Assembly (NCBI GenBank): GCA_021186555.1 | Contig: JAJKFL010000237.1 | Location: 3,120,558 to 3,184,557 of the forward strand | Length of the DNA: 64,000 nucleotides | DNA from: Reticulitermes speratus | Lineage: Eukaryota > Arthropoda > Insecta > Blattodea > Rhinotermitidae | Reading direction: 5' to 3' | Shown here: positions 9,349-20,343 of the stretch, in pieces | Layout: every line of letters begins with the position of its first letter | How positions within the stretch are numbered: position 1 is the first letter of the stretch | Translations under genes and position numbers: made by a program | The notes under the pieces: generated by a model | What the model was told of the DNA's origin: nothing | What the model saw: only the letters and a program-made list of their open reading frames with translations | The model's database searches: none

Positions 9349-9816
9349 CTATTGTCCTATAAAGAACAATAGTATGCAGTCATAGTCCTCATGACTGAAA
9401 TTTTGGACATGACTAGCATTCTTGTTCTTCAGACAGGGATTGAGAGTAGCTCTTTCTAAGTGGCCTGCCTGCATAGGTTTTCCCCTTGCACCAAGGGAAT
9501 GGAATTTGAAGAAGGCAGATGAAGTGTGTGAAATGTTGTGGGCTTTTAAAGTGGAGTGGTGTACAATGTCCAAGATTTCAGGTATGATACCGAAACCATA
9601 ATCCTCGTAAATTATTATGTTCATTAATTTTTCATAATGAAATGTTATGTTTTGTTGACAGTGTTGGAGAGATGGATGAAGGCTTGATGTGGATGCAGCA
9701 GCCAGCATCATAGAAGTCTGACATGCAAATCCGTGTCTTGACCATTGCTTTTGAACCTTTTCCAGCTTGTGCAAATGAACCATCTGCATCTCAAACTGAT
9801 TTTTCTCCACCTGCAA
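9349..9816 (-). CDS. hypothetical 155-codon open frame, conserved in the inverted arm
   Basis: Open on the minus strand for 155 codons, with peptides such as SLQHCQQNITFHYEK and GHLERATLNP. The inverse copy (57689-58105, plus) keeps the same frame over 138 codons but has a frameshift near its start. Related peptides recur in diverged modules: FQHCQQTVTNHY at 62842-63030 and QLERASLNPWILN near 63300. No domain recognised. It could be an old transposon or host coding fragment spread with the module; nothing shows it is expressed. Confidence 0.25.
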   Translation of the reverse strand: MQVEKNQFEMQMVHLHKLEKVQKQWSRHGFACQTSMMLAAASTSSLHPSLQHCQQNITFHYEKLMNIIIYEDYGFGIIPEILDIVHHSTLKAHNISHTSSAFFKFHSLGARGKPMQAGHLERATLNPCLKNKNASHVQNFSHEDYDCILLFFIGQ

Positions 9817-10301
9817 TTTCCCTTTGTTGTTTGAGTATTTTTTTTTTTTAAGGGAAAGGGCTTTGTAGTCGTTTAAAGAAATTAAGTGCCCAGTTTTACA
9901 TCAAGATCACAATGTGGTTGCAGAAGTTGGTTTGTGTAGGGCCTCTGATTAGGTTACCGAAACACCTGTTAAAGTAACCACACTTGAGGTGCGTAATGAG
10001 CATTTTGTGGTGTTGTAGGCCTTCCGAGGCTGATGTGAGTTGATGTTTGTGCAAGTTGCCAACGTGCAAGCCCTGATGGTGTTTGTGTACTGACCTCACA
10101 TGCCTACTGAATGAGCTGTTGGGCCGTAATGAAATATCACATAAGTAGCCCTGTCTGTTGTCATAGGCTGATGTGAGTTGAAGTTTGTGCAACCCCTGTC
10201 TGTTGTCGTTGGTATTCGAGGTAAAGGGATGCTTTCCGAGGGTCGTGTTTTCAAGTTGCCATAGTGCAACCCTGATAGTTTTGGCCTACGCACCTCACCT
10301 G
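9817..10301. other. no gene seen; flank of satellite array
   Basis: Contains a poly-T run at 9839-9849 and degenerate satellite-like words (CGAGG, TTGCCA, CTGATAG) from about 10020 onwards, suggesting diverged edge units of the adjoining satellite. Mirrored at 57136-57600. Confidence 0.4.
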
Positions 10302-12727
10302 CCTACTGAAAAGATGATCTGTGTGGTCTTTACGCCTCCATCTTGATGTAGGTTTCCGAGGTTCATGTTTTTTCTAGTTGCCATAGTGCTGATAGACTGA
10401 TAGCTAGTTTTCGCCTACGCACCTCAAATGCCTACTGAAAAGATGATCTGTGTGGTCTTTACGCCTCCATCTTGATGTAGGTTTCCGAGGTTCATGTTTT
10501 TTCTAGTTGCCATAATGCTGATAGACTGATAGTTTTCGCCTACGCACCTCAAATGCCTACTGAAAAGATGATCTGTGTGGTCTTTACGCCTCCATCTTGA
10601 TGTAGGTTTCCGAGGTTCATGTTTTTTCTAGTTGCCATAATGCTGATAGACTGATAGTTTTCACCTACGCACCTCACCTGCCTACTGAAAAGATGATCTG
10701 TGTGGTCTTTACGCCTCCATCTTGATGTAGGTTTCCGAGGTTCATGTTTTTTTAGTTGCCATAGTGCTGATAGACTGATAGCTAGTTTTCGCCTACGCAC
10801 CTCACCTGCCTACTGAAAAGATGATCTGTGTGGTCTTTACGCCTCCATCTTGATGTAGGTTTCCGAGGTTCATGTTTTTTTCTAGTTGCCATAGTGCTGA
10901 TAGACTGATAGCTAGTTTTCGCCTACGCACCTCAAATGCCTACTGAAAAGATGATCTGTGTGGTCTTTACGCCTCCATCTTGATGTAGGTTTCCGAGGTT
11001 CATGTTTTTTCTAGTTGCCATAGTGCTGATAGACTGATAGCTAGTTTTCGCCTACGCACCTCAAATGCCTACTGAAAAGATGATCTTTGTGGTCTTTACG
11101 CCTCCATCTTGATGTAGGTTTCCGAGGTTCATGTTTTTTCTAGTTGCCATAATGCTGATAGACTGATAGTTTTCGCCTACGCACCTCAAATGCCTACTGA
11201 AAAGATGATCTGTGTGGTCTTTACGCCTCCATCTTGATGTAGGTTTCCGAGGTTCATGTTTTTTCTAGTTGCCATAATGCTGATAGACTGATAGTTTTCA
11301 CCTACGCACCTCACCTGCCTACTGAAAAGATGATCTGTGTGGTCTTTACGCCTCCATCTTGATGTAGGTTTCCGAGGTTCATGTTTTTTCTAGTTGCCAT
11401 AGTGCTGATAGACTGATAGCTAGTTTTCGCCTACGCACCTCACCTGCCTACTGAAAAGATGATCTGTGTGGTCTTTACGCCTCCATCTTGATGTAGGTTT
11501 CCGAGGTTCATGTTTTTTCTAGTTGCCATAGTGCTGATAGACTGATAGCTAGTTTTCGCCTACGCACCTCAAATGCCTACTGAAAAGATGATCTGTGTGG
11601 TCTTTACGCCTCCATCTTGATGTAGGTTTCCGAGGTTCATGTTTTTTCTAGTTGCCATAGTGCTGATAGACTGATAGCTAGTTTTCGCCTACGCACCTCA
11701 AATGCCTACTGAAAAGATGATCTTTGTGGTCTTTACGCCTCCATCTTGATGTAGGTTTCCGAGGTTCATGTTTTTTCTAGTTGCCATAATGCTGATAGAC
11801 TGATAGTTTTCGCCTACGCACCTCAAATGCCTACTGAAAAGATGATCTGTGTGGTCTTTACGCCTCCATCTTGATGTAGGTTTCCGAGGTTCATGTTTTT
11901 CTAGTTGCCATATGCTGATAGACTGATAGTTTTCACCTACGCACCTCACCTGCCTACTGAAAAGATGATCTGTGTGGTCTTTACGCCTCCATCTTGATGT
12001 AGGTTTCCGAGGTTCATGTTTTTTCTAGTTGCCATAGTGCTGATAGACTGATAGCTAGTTTTCGCCTACGCACCTCACCTGCCTACTGAAAAGATGATCT
12101 GTGTGGTCTTTACGCCTCCATCTTGATGTAGGTTTCCGAGGTTCATGTTTTTTCTAGTTGCCATAGTGCTGATAGACTGATAGCTAGTTTTCGCCTACGC
12201 ACCTCAAATGCCTACTGAAAAGATGATCTGTGTGGTCTTTACGCCTCCATCTTGATGTAGGTTTCCGAGGTTCATGTTTTTTCTAGTTGCCATAGTGCTG
12301 ATAGACTGATAGCTAGTTTTCGCCTACGCACCTCACCTGCCTACTGAAAAGATGATCTGTGTGCTCTTTACGCCTCCATCTTGATGTAGGTTTCCGAGGT
12401 TCATGTTTTTTCTAGTTGCCATAGTGCTGATAGACTGATAGCTAGTTTTCGCCTACGCACCTCACCTGCCTACTGAAAAGATGATCTGTGTGGTCTTTAC
12501 GCCTCCATCTTGATGTAGGTTTCCGAGGTTCATGTTTTTTCTAGTTGCCATAATGCTGATAGACTGATAGTTTTCACCTACGCACCTCAAATGCCTACTG
12601 AAAAGATGATCTGTGTGGTCTTTACGCCTCCATCTTGATGTAGGTTTCCGAGGTTCATGTTTTTTCTAGTTGCCATAATGCTGATAGACTGATAGTTTTC
12701 GCCTACGCACCTCAAATGCCTACTGAG
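10302..12727. repeat. 125/129-bp satellite array with a five-unit higher-order repeat
   Basis: About 19-20 head-to-tail units start with CCTACTGAAAAG (10302, 10431, 10556, 10681, 10809, 10939, 11068, 11193, 11318, 11447, 11576, 11705, 11830, 11953 and on). Units are 125 bp (TGATAGTTTTC) or 129 bp (TGATAGCTAGTTTTC). Diagnostic variants (CACCTG or CAAATG, CTGTGTGG or CTTTGTGG, ATAGTG or ATAATG) repeat every five units, so 10681-11317 and 11318-11952 are near-identical blocks of about 636 bp. The short frames across it are not genes. Confidence 0.9.
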
Positions 12728-13345
12728 TAAATGTGTTGTTTGGGACACGTGGACTGTCACCTCAGTTGGTAGCTTGGTCGCAGGTGGGGAAATATTCCTT
12801 TGGGGCTGTGGGGTTGGTGGTGTGATTTAGAGGTTGGGACTTGGACATCTCAGTGACAGTTTATGTAATTGTGTTGGCATGTGGCACAGAATTGTTTCAG
12901 AATTGTTTATGGGACAATTGACTTTCCTGAGAGACATGTATTCTCATTTCTCCACCCCGTCCTCAGACCCATCCTGAGTGTATAAGCGTGCAGCTCTTCA
13001 TTCGAGTGCAGTGTAGAAAATCCCATGCTGAAGGTAGGCAATACATGAAAATTCTTTGCTCTTAGCACTGGGCTGCGTGTGCCTTAACATACTTCATGTG
13101 TGATTTATTGGCATGTGTGGAGAATTGTCTAACAGTAGATCCTTCTCTATCTCTGTTACTACAACCTCTTGCAGCTTTCACCTCTTTATGATTTTGCTCC
13201 GCAGATCTCTATCCTTCGTGTTCTTGCAACATCCTGTCACATATTAGTGTGTCACTTTGCACAGGAAATATAAAATGCTTGTTTTGTTGACATGTCTTCT
13301 GCCAGTGTGTGTTCATCTGTACACCAGGACATATGCATGTTGGCA
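12728..13345. other. inverted-arm sequence without recognisable gene
   Basis: Mirrored at about 55095-55717. Contains a few splice-site-like words (CTTGCAG near 13170, AAG/GTAGG near 13035) but no convincing open block, RNA or transposon end. Confidence 0.4.
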
Positions 13346-13689
13346 GTATATATATTCAAGGGTGGCCAAGCCCTGCTTTGCATCTTAGAATAGTGACCAG
13401 ATTACTTGCTAACTGAGTTCCATAATACCCAATCATAGCTGCGTTGTCCTGGATGTGGCCACTGGTAATGTCACCTCGGAATGGCTGGGCAGTGTTGTGT
13501 CTCTTTCAGAAATGTTTATATTCTGTTGTGAGTACAGTCATATTTTGGCACTGTGGGTTTCTTTGAAATGGAGAGAAAATGCTTTGCAGTTTGTGTTGTG
13601 TGCTTAAAACTGAACAGAAAGTTATAATTGATATGGGGTCTGCAGGACATCATTTGCAATATATGAGATATTAAGTCAACACAGGTGGA

Positions 13690-13808
13690 GTGTCTGGAGA
13701 GGGACTAACACTTGCACCACTGAACTGTTCAGTGGAAGCCCCTGTGCACTGTTTGGTCTTTAAGCTGGTGACATTGAACAATGCAGCATATGTGTTGCAA
13801 GGTGCAAG
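13690..13808 (+). other. exon-like block ending at a splice-donor-like site
   Basis: Open frame running to a donor-like CAAG/GTACAG (GT at 13809-13810), with peptide VFKLVTLNNAAYVLQGAR. Copies at 33869-33987 (plus) and near 54700 (minus) keep the frame and the donor. No clear acceptor. Protein not recognised. Confidence 0.2.
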
Positions 13809-14837
13809 GTACAGTTTCCTAATGACATGGCATGGCATATACATCAGCCAGTTATGGCCATTTCTGTACATCCCTCTTAGGGATTTTGTCCTGCCTCCAC
13901 TAAACTCGGTAATATGGTTCTCTCCAGTAGAGCGGGAAGGAATGTTGTTTATTCAGAATGTCCTCTTCTCACCCTCATTTTCCCGTCTTCAAAACTGAGT
14001 AATATTTTGCAACACGTTTACATCCCTAGTTACGTGATAGCTGTGTTTGCTAAGGCTGTCAGTGTGGTTCGGTGTCACATGATGCGCAGGCATGCTGACA
14101 GAACTGTAAACTCCTTCTCTCTCTGTCTCACACAAATGAAGCTTCATAGGTATAAAAGATTTTCTGCAGGTACTTTGAAGTAGTCCTGGGACAATGTGGA
14201 AGTAATCCTGTGGGATGAAGTGCAACACTTTGTCCTCTGTTTGACTTAAACTTCACCGGATCCACAACGGAAACACTAATTTCTCAAATGCTGCCAGGTT
14301 TCTTTGCATGGTATTGCATTAGTGTATTTTAAGGCAGGTTGAATTTAAAACTGCTATATCCTGTGCGATATTGGAATTTACACACAAACACCATTGAGTA
14401 TGTAATATGGAGGTTCCTAAAATTTTGCATGTAATCATGTTAAGGTAAATTTTGTGCAAAATGAAAAACTGTATTGTGGCTCTTGGTTTCTGGGGTTTTT
14501 GTTTATTGGCAATGGCTGATGAACCTTGGAGCTAAGCATGTAAAATGTATTGAGGCAGATCAAAAATGTAGCCACATATTTTTCATTGAATTATTTTTAA
14601 AATGTGACCAGTTTCAAAGATGATGGCAGTGATAAATTGTGAGGATATGCTTGACAAACTTAATATAGTGAAAACGTGTGGTACTGAAAATTGTACAGTT
14701 TATCGTGTTTTTACGTGAATATGCGTGTAAGACAATATTTTTGTAATTTATCGTCTGAAAGAATGGAGGGTTGCATTATGAATATAGTCGGGTAAATACA
14801 GTAGGCTGTGTTGGCAGTATCAGAAGGAAAGTAGTCA

Positions 14838-15503
14838 TTGTCAGTTCCTAAATTTCCAAACGTTCGATACCGCTGTGAGAATCTCAATTCTCGCATTACA
14901 AATTCCTTTTTATTATGTGTGCGGTTGATTGCAGTGATGAGTTTAGATGTAAAATTACTGTGTGTGTTGCAGGACTTCCTGTTTCATATGATAAACCTGT
15001 GTTCGTCCATGAATGTGAGCCACCTGCACATGTACGCACAACTGCTGCGAAGCTCTGAATGGCAGTTTTGTTTCACACGAAGGTATGGTTCTACTGTCAA
15101 GGTTACTGTTTGTGCTTGCTTTTGTATGAAGCATAAAATGATATCATACGTCTGTATCACCGGTCACTATGCTGTGATTCAGGGTCCATATTCTTTAGAT
15201 GAACGTAGGGCAGTTAATATTATGTTTTTACGCATGATATTTGAAGAATGCACTCTCAGTGTTTCCCTTCAGCTTGCGAACTTATGCTACATCCAAGAAA
15301 CATTACTTATTGCACATCGACGTTTGCTGGTTAAGGAGAAAACGCTACAGTGTGAGTGCTTTCTTGAAGATCTCCAAAGTAATCATTATTACTGTACACT
15401 CTATCCTTTCTCCTTCGTCACTGAGTATAAAACATACAGCACATTGTTTCAAAAGCAAACTGCTTTCATATTCAGGCGAACCATAATTTTAAGAATAAGT
15501 TGA
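14838..15503 (+). CDS. hypothetical 221-codon open frame (duplicated; broken in other copies)
   Basis: The longest frame here not explained by a transposon or a tandem repeat. In D2 the matching DNA is split (35150-35332 and 35431-35766) by a TAG and extra sequence, and in the inverted copy by a frame change (53309-53608 and 52890-53246). D1 is continuous partly because it lost 54 bp at 15172. Inside it, 14973-15082 has the look of a real exon. Read-through of exon plus intron is as likely as a true protein; no domain, signal or family recognised. Confidence 0.25.
   Translation: MSVPKFPNVRYRCENLNSRITNSFLLCVRLIAVMSLDVKLLCVLQDFLFHMINLCSSMNVSHLHMYAQLLRSSEWQFCFTRRYGSTVKVTVCACFCMKHKMISYVCITGHYAVIQGPYSLDERRAVNIMFLRMIFEECTLSVSLQLANLCYIQETLLIAHRRLLVKEKTLQCECFLEDLQSNHYYCTLYPFSFVTEYKTYSTLFQKQTAFIFRRTIILRIS
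14973..15082 (+). other. 110-bp exon-like block with splice sites, present in three copies
   Basis: Acceptor GTGTGTTGCAG and donor AAG/GTATGG flank 110 bp, encoding DFLFHMINLCSSM... HMYAQLLRSSEWQ. The copies at 35204-35313 and 53364-53473 (minus) have exactly the same length and both splice dinucleotides. Local GC is higher than in the flanks. Could be an exon of an unidentified, segmentally duplicated gene. Confidence 0.35.
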
Positions 15504-16557
15504 CAATCTAAAAAGAAACAAAATCCTGCAATTCATATGTAAGACAAAATTATCCGGACCTCTAAATATAAATAGTATAAACATTACTCAATCATAAATT
15601 GTAATGAAATGAAATAACGGTTTTCTGTTATAAAAATTGAGAATCACAGCACCTGAACAAACAATAAAATATAGAACTTCAATAAAATATAATGTGAGAT
15701 AGTGACAATCAGCACCCTCTGTTGGTGTGCCTATGACCTTCTACAGAGCGTAATTTATGCTTAGGTTGCATTCTGTGCGGGTTCTATGAGAGGAAAATAA
15801 GTTATTAAACTAGTGATGAGAGGATCCATAGCAACTCGTTTGTGGGTGTTAAAAATGAGTCATACTGAAAGTAAATTTGATGGATTGTGTTTGTTGCATA
15901 ATTCTTTATCAGTTTTTCAGAAGATGTCAAGAATTATGCAGTGAATAGGCTTAAAGGTGTGAAGGTAGTGGGAAGAAAAGATAAAGTTGACAGTGTATGT
16001 AGGACACAGCTCCTCTGTGTTTGACAAAGACAGAACTGTTGTACTGAGAATTATCGACTATGATGTAATTTATTGGATGGTGGGGAAGATGGCCATATTC
16101 CAGGAATATTTAATGTACATTGTTGGTAGAACTCGTGAATCATAATTCTTTACCCCTGTCATTGCGTTCTAGTTTTTGTAATTTGAAAGCCACGTGTTTT
16201 GTGTCTATGCCCCTCCAGCCACATAAAATCAAACCATTCACTGTCTCGCAGCAGTTGCTGTGGCCAGGCTTTGTGCACTGCAGTCTTGTCCAGTGTGTGT
16301 AAGAATGTCAGCACTGGGGCATCCAATAATACCTGTGCAACAAAATATTTATATTCATGCAGTTGTTTCATTATCTGGAATAGAATTCTAATGATTTTAT
16401 TTGGTCATAGAGATGACTGAAATTTTGGACATGTGAATTCATACGCAAATCTTATAATTCACTTTTGTCCCCAGTTGACCTGTTTTGAATAAACATTCTT
16501 TGTCTTGACTCAGCTAAGTATCCAGGGATTGAGTCTAGCTCCTTCTAACTGGCAAGT
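15504..16557. other. module sequence without recognised gene, ending at the LINE target site
   Basis: Near-identical to 35767-36837. The minus strand has a 70-codon frame (16159-16371) that is longer in D2 (36428-36658). The last 9 bases (CTGGCAAGT, 16549-16557) are the left target duplication of the LINE. Confidence 0.5.
16549..16557. repeat. left target site duplication of LINE
   Basis: CTGGCAAGT, repeated at 21485-21493. The empty site in D2 at 36835-36843 reads CTGGCCAGT. Confidence 0.8.
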
Positions 16558-16581
16558 CTTCTTCTTCTTCTTCTTCTTCTT
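16558..16581. repeat. (CTT)8 microsatellite: 3' tail of LINE
   Basis: Perfect trinucleotide tail directly next to the left target duplication, as expected for target-primed insertion of a minus-strand LINE. Confidence 0.85.
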
Positions 16582-16656
16582 TTCTATGGGCCCGTCGGCA
16601 TTCGCTCCGGATGCACCGCAGCCTTAGGCTTATTGTGCTCACCCTTAGTCTTTCTT

Positions 16657-19600
16657 TCAGCATTGGTTCATTAGCCCTGTGCTACTAATATAGAGGCACA
16701 GGTCTTTTAGTGAAGCCAAGCTTATATCTCTTGGTTCAGCGAACATCTTCCCAAAGAACTTATAACGTTGTCGAGCCAGTGCCTCGCAACCACAAACAAT
16801 ATGGTGCACAGTTTCAGTCTCCGACCCACAAAATCTGCAGGTCGGATCTCCTTCGAAGATGCCCATAATGTTTAAGTGCTTTCTCACAGGTGCGTGTCCT
16901 GTGAGGAATGCTACTACTGATCTAAGTTGATTCCTGCTCAATTTAATCAGGCCGTCAGCTTTCTTCTTGCATGGTCCATTGATAAATAGTTTGCCATATT
17001 TGTGACCTGGTATACTTTTCCAGTGGTTAAATGTTGACACTCAGTCCAGTTCTTGATTGCTTCTCTTGCTGTACACTTTGGTATTCCAAGAGCCGGCTCT
17101 GGGCCAAGTAATGGCTTAGCTGCACCTTGCCTTGCAAGTTCATCAGCTTTTTCATTACCAAGGATGCCACTGTGGCCTAGGCACCCACATGAGGGTTACC
17201 TCATTGCGTTCTGCCAGTTCAGATAGAGCATCCATGCATTCTACAACTAGTCTCGACGTTACTTTTGGGCTGTTAAGTGCCTTAAGTGCCGCCTGGCTGT
17301 CAGAGAAAATAAGGATCCGCTTATTACTATAAGCCCTACTTATATTCACACATGCACATTGAAGAATGGCATGTATTTCGGTTTGAAAAACTGTGGCAAA
17401 TTTACCCAGAGAGAAACTAAGGCCTTTCTCTGGTCTTATGCCTTGAATCCCAGATCATGTCCCTGAGCCATCCCTTGATCCGTCTGTGAACCAATTAGGG
17501 CGTCTCTGGGAAGCCTTGGATCTGTTTTCCTCCAAAACTCCTGGTCAATATTAACCATGTAGTTTTTGGTGTAGTAGTATACTGGTGTATTGTAGTCTGA
17601 CGCATATCAAGTACAGGGTGACCCACCTTCTTCAAGATATTCAGCAACCCTGCTTCCGTTTTGGGAATATTTGGTTGCTCAATTATATTCAGTCTATAGA
17701 GTGCCATCCTCGCCTCCGCTATAATCAATAGATCTAGCGGAGTCAGATTCAGAAGCACCTCCATTGCTGCAGTAGGGGTCGATTTCATAGCCCCTGTAAT
17801 AGCTAGGCAGGCCATTCTTTGAATCCTGCCTAGTTGGTTTTTGGTACTCTTTTGCTTAACCTTTGGCCACCAGACCAAGGCCGCATAGAGAATAGATGGT
17901 CTGATTACCCTAGTGTAGAGCCAATGCAACATACTAGGTCTAAGTCCCCATCTCTTACCATACATTCGTCTGACCACTGTAAAGGTGGTCATTGATTTCC
18001 TAATTACTTTCCGTAGATGTTGGTTCCAGTTAAGTTTGGAATCTAGAATCACTCCCAAGTACTTAACCTCCCCCATCATCACAAGTTCTTTACCTAGAAG
18101 TGTGATCGGTCGTGAATCCCTCACTATCCTTCTATTGGTAAAAGAAACTATGGTTGCTTTGTGAGGGTTTATATTCAGGCCCTCTTTGACAACCCAATTT
18201 ACCACTGCATCCAGGGCACTTTGCATGAGTTCCCTGACAGTGTGTTCAAATTTACCTTGCACTATGATGACAATATCGTCGGCATATCCGAAGGTTCTGA
18301 ATCCTAGGTCATTGGTTAGTACCAGAAGCCTATCTACTACTAGATTCCACAAAAGGGGAGACAAAACTCCCCCCTGTGGACACCCCGCTACTACTTGGGC
18401 AGTAAGATTGCTGCCCATGAGGGAAGTATGTACCAGTCTGCCTTCAAGCATGGACCTGATCCATCTACAACATGTTTCCTCAAGTCCACGTTCTCTGGCA
18501 GCTGTAGTAATTGCATTAAAGGAGGTATTGTCGAATGCCCCCTCAATGTCCAAGAAGGCACCCAGCGCAACCTCCTTATTTGTCAAAGATCTTTCCAGTC
18601 TGCTTACCACCTGGAGAAGTACAGTTTCTGTGGACACACCTGCCCTATAGGCATACTGGTATTGGTGAAGTGGTTTTTCAACCAAAACACCATCCCTGAT
18701 GTGTGCATAGATCACTTTCTCAAGTATTTTGAGTATGAAAGACATGAGGCTGATAGGTCTCAGGGACTTTGCCTGGGTCAAAGGTTTCCCAGGTTTTGGA
18801 ATAAACACCACCCTGATATGCCTCCAGCTCATCGGGATATATCCTAAGGCCAAACTAGCTCTTAGTAATTTTAATAATTTTCCCCCTAGCAGTTCAAAAC
18901 CCTGCTGTAGCATGATGGGCATAATTCCATCCATACCTGGGGATTTATATGGTTGAAATGAGTGAACAGCCCATTTCAATTTTCCAAAACTTACGACCTT
19001 TTGGAGAATGCCCAGTCACTCCTGGATGCCTTCCATTTAGGAGACTCCAGTTCAATACCGTCCCATCCACCAGAAGGTTCATTAAGTATTTTTTAACCAG
19101 GGAAATGAACCCTGAGTAATTCCTCCAGAGTCTCGTTCTCTGTGTTAGTATATTCTCCGTTTTCTAACTGGAGAGAGCTAATTACACTTTGCCCATCCTT
19201 CGAGAGAATTTTCTGGAGTCTTGCACATTCAGGAGCCTTTTCTATCTCCTCGCAGTGCCTCCTCCAGGATTCTCTCTTGGCCTGTCTAAGTGTCTTATTA
19301 TAATCAGTCAGGCTGTTCTTATAGTCAGTCCAATTCCCTGACTTTTTCGCAGCATTAAATAATCTGCGAACTTTCCTCCTTCTTTCCGCAAGGTCTTTGT
19401 TCCACCAAGATATATTCCTGCTGTTCTGCCTTGTCACAGAAGGACAGTTATCATGGTATGCCATGTTAATAGCATCCTGAAATTGCTTTGCAGCAATCTC
19501 CAGGTCAATGTAATTAGTAATCCTATCCTTCACTCCACGCAGGTGGCTTTCCAGGTCAGTTCTAAAGGACTCCCAGTCAGTCCTGCGTGGATTGCGATAG

Positions 19601-20286
19601 AATTCAGCTGAACGGTTGATTCCCGTAATGTTAAATCGTATGTATCTGTGGTCCGAACAACTTACCTCCTCAGATACAAACCAGTCTTTAACAAGATTGC
19701 CAGCATAAAAGGTGGCAATAGTTATGTCAATAACTTCCTGCCTGTTACACGTAACAAAAGTAGGTCTGTTACCCTTATTCATTATGTCTAAATTATTTGC
19801 CATAATGAAGTTTAACATATACTCACCTCTGGTGTTGATGTTTGTGCTTCCCCAGGATGTGTGATGCGCATTTGCATCACAGCCGATGACAAGGTGTGAT
19901 CCTTTTGCTTTACATCCTGCCACCAGCTTTTCTAACTCCTTATGGGGTGGGGGTTCAGGTTCATCATATGGCAGGTAGGCCGATCCTAGAATAATCTCCC
20001 TCGGCCCTCTGTCACATGACCCCCTGATTTTGACTACCGTGAGATCTCTAGAACAATATTGCATCATCGGCAGTATCTTAAAGTCTTTCTTGACTAAAAT
20101 ACAGGTTCTTGGATTTAGATTGGATCTACTATAAATTAGTTCTCCACCTACCTCTTTTAAACCTTTGACAGTTCCCATGTAGATCCATGGTTCTTGTATG
20201 AGGGCTACATCACAGTTCCTCATTGCAACACAGAGGGCTGCTGAAGCCGCCCTACTGTGATGAAGATTTACCTGCAGCACCCTCAT
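16657..20286 (-). pseudogene. LINE ORF2: endonuclease, reverse transcriptase, RNase H; several frameshifts
   Basis: Endonuclease in 19093-20286: starts MRVLQVNLHHSRAA, then ALIQEPW, GCDANAHHTSWGS and SDHRYIRF, the expected catalytic motifs. RT in 17495-18979: SPGMDGIMP, FIPKPGK, LRPISLMSF, AFLDIEGAFDNTSF, GCPQGGVLSPLLWN and FGYADDIVII. A frameshift and stop lie between them at about 18980-19093. RNase H follows in another frame: WFTDGS near 17480, FQTEIHAIL near 17370, IFSDSQAALKAL in 17155-17349, then a break before the GHSGILGNEKAD-type motif. The C-terminal frame 16657-17040 ends with CRFC...H..CGC, a zinc-binding-like motif. All domains of an autonomous element are present but at least four frame breaks or stops disable it. 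Confidence 0.88.
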
Positions 20287-20343
20287 CTACTGGTTTTTCT
20301 TTTATTTCCTCTTCATCCTTCAGGGTCCTGAAGATGACTCTTC

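Larger units (their letters stand above)
1..15449 (+). repeat. left arm of a giant inverted duplication (partner 52945-60682, minus)
   Basis: The first bases of the window are the reverse complement of the bases ending at 60682, and the match continues inward to about 15449 / 52945. Landmarks in the same inverted order are the exon-like blocks (1-115, 267-433), the fold-back element at 1829-9196, the 125/129-bp satellite and the 14838-15503 reading frame. The left arm is longer because it carries a 6762-bp Penelope-like insertion and more satellite units. It runs off the left edge of the window, so the true end is not visible. Divergence is low: between 1 and 266 I see only one substitution. 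Confidence 0.85.

Noticed and set aside
10302..12727. CRISPR-like array
   Set aside because: No unique spacers; whole 125/129-bp units repeat, and the DNA is clearly eukaryotic.
18186..18847. Plus-strand frames of 150-154 codons
   Set aside because: Antisense shadows of the LINE reverse transcriptase on the minus strand.
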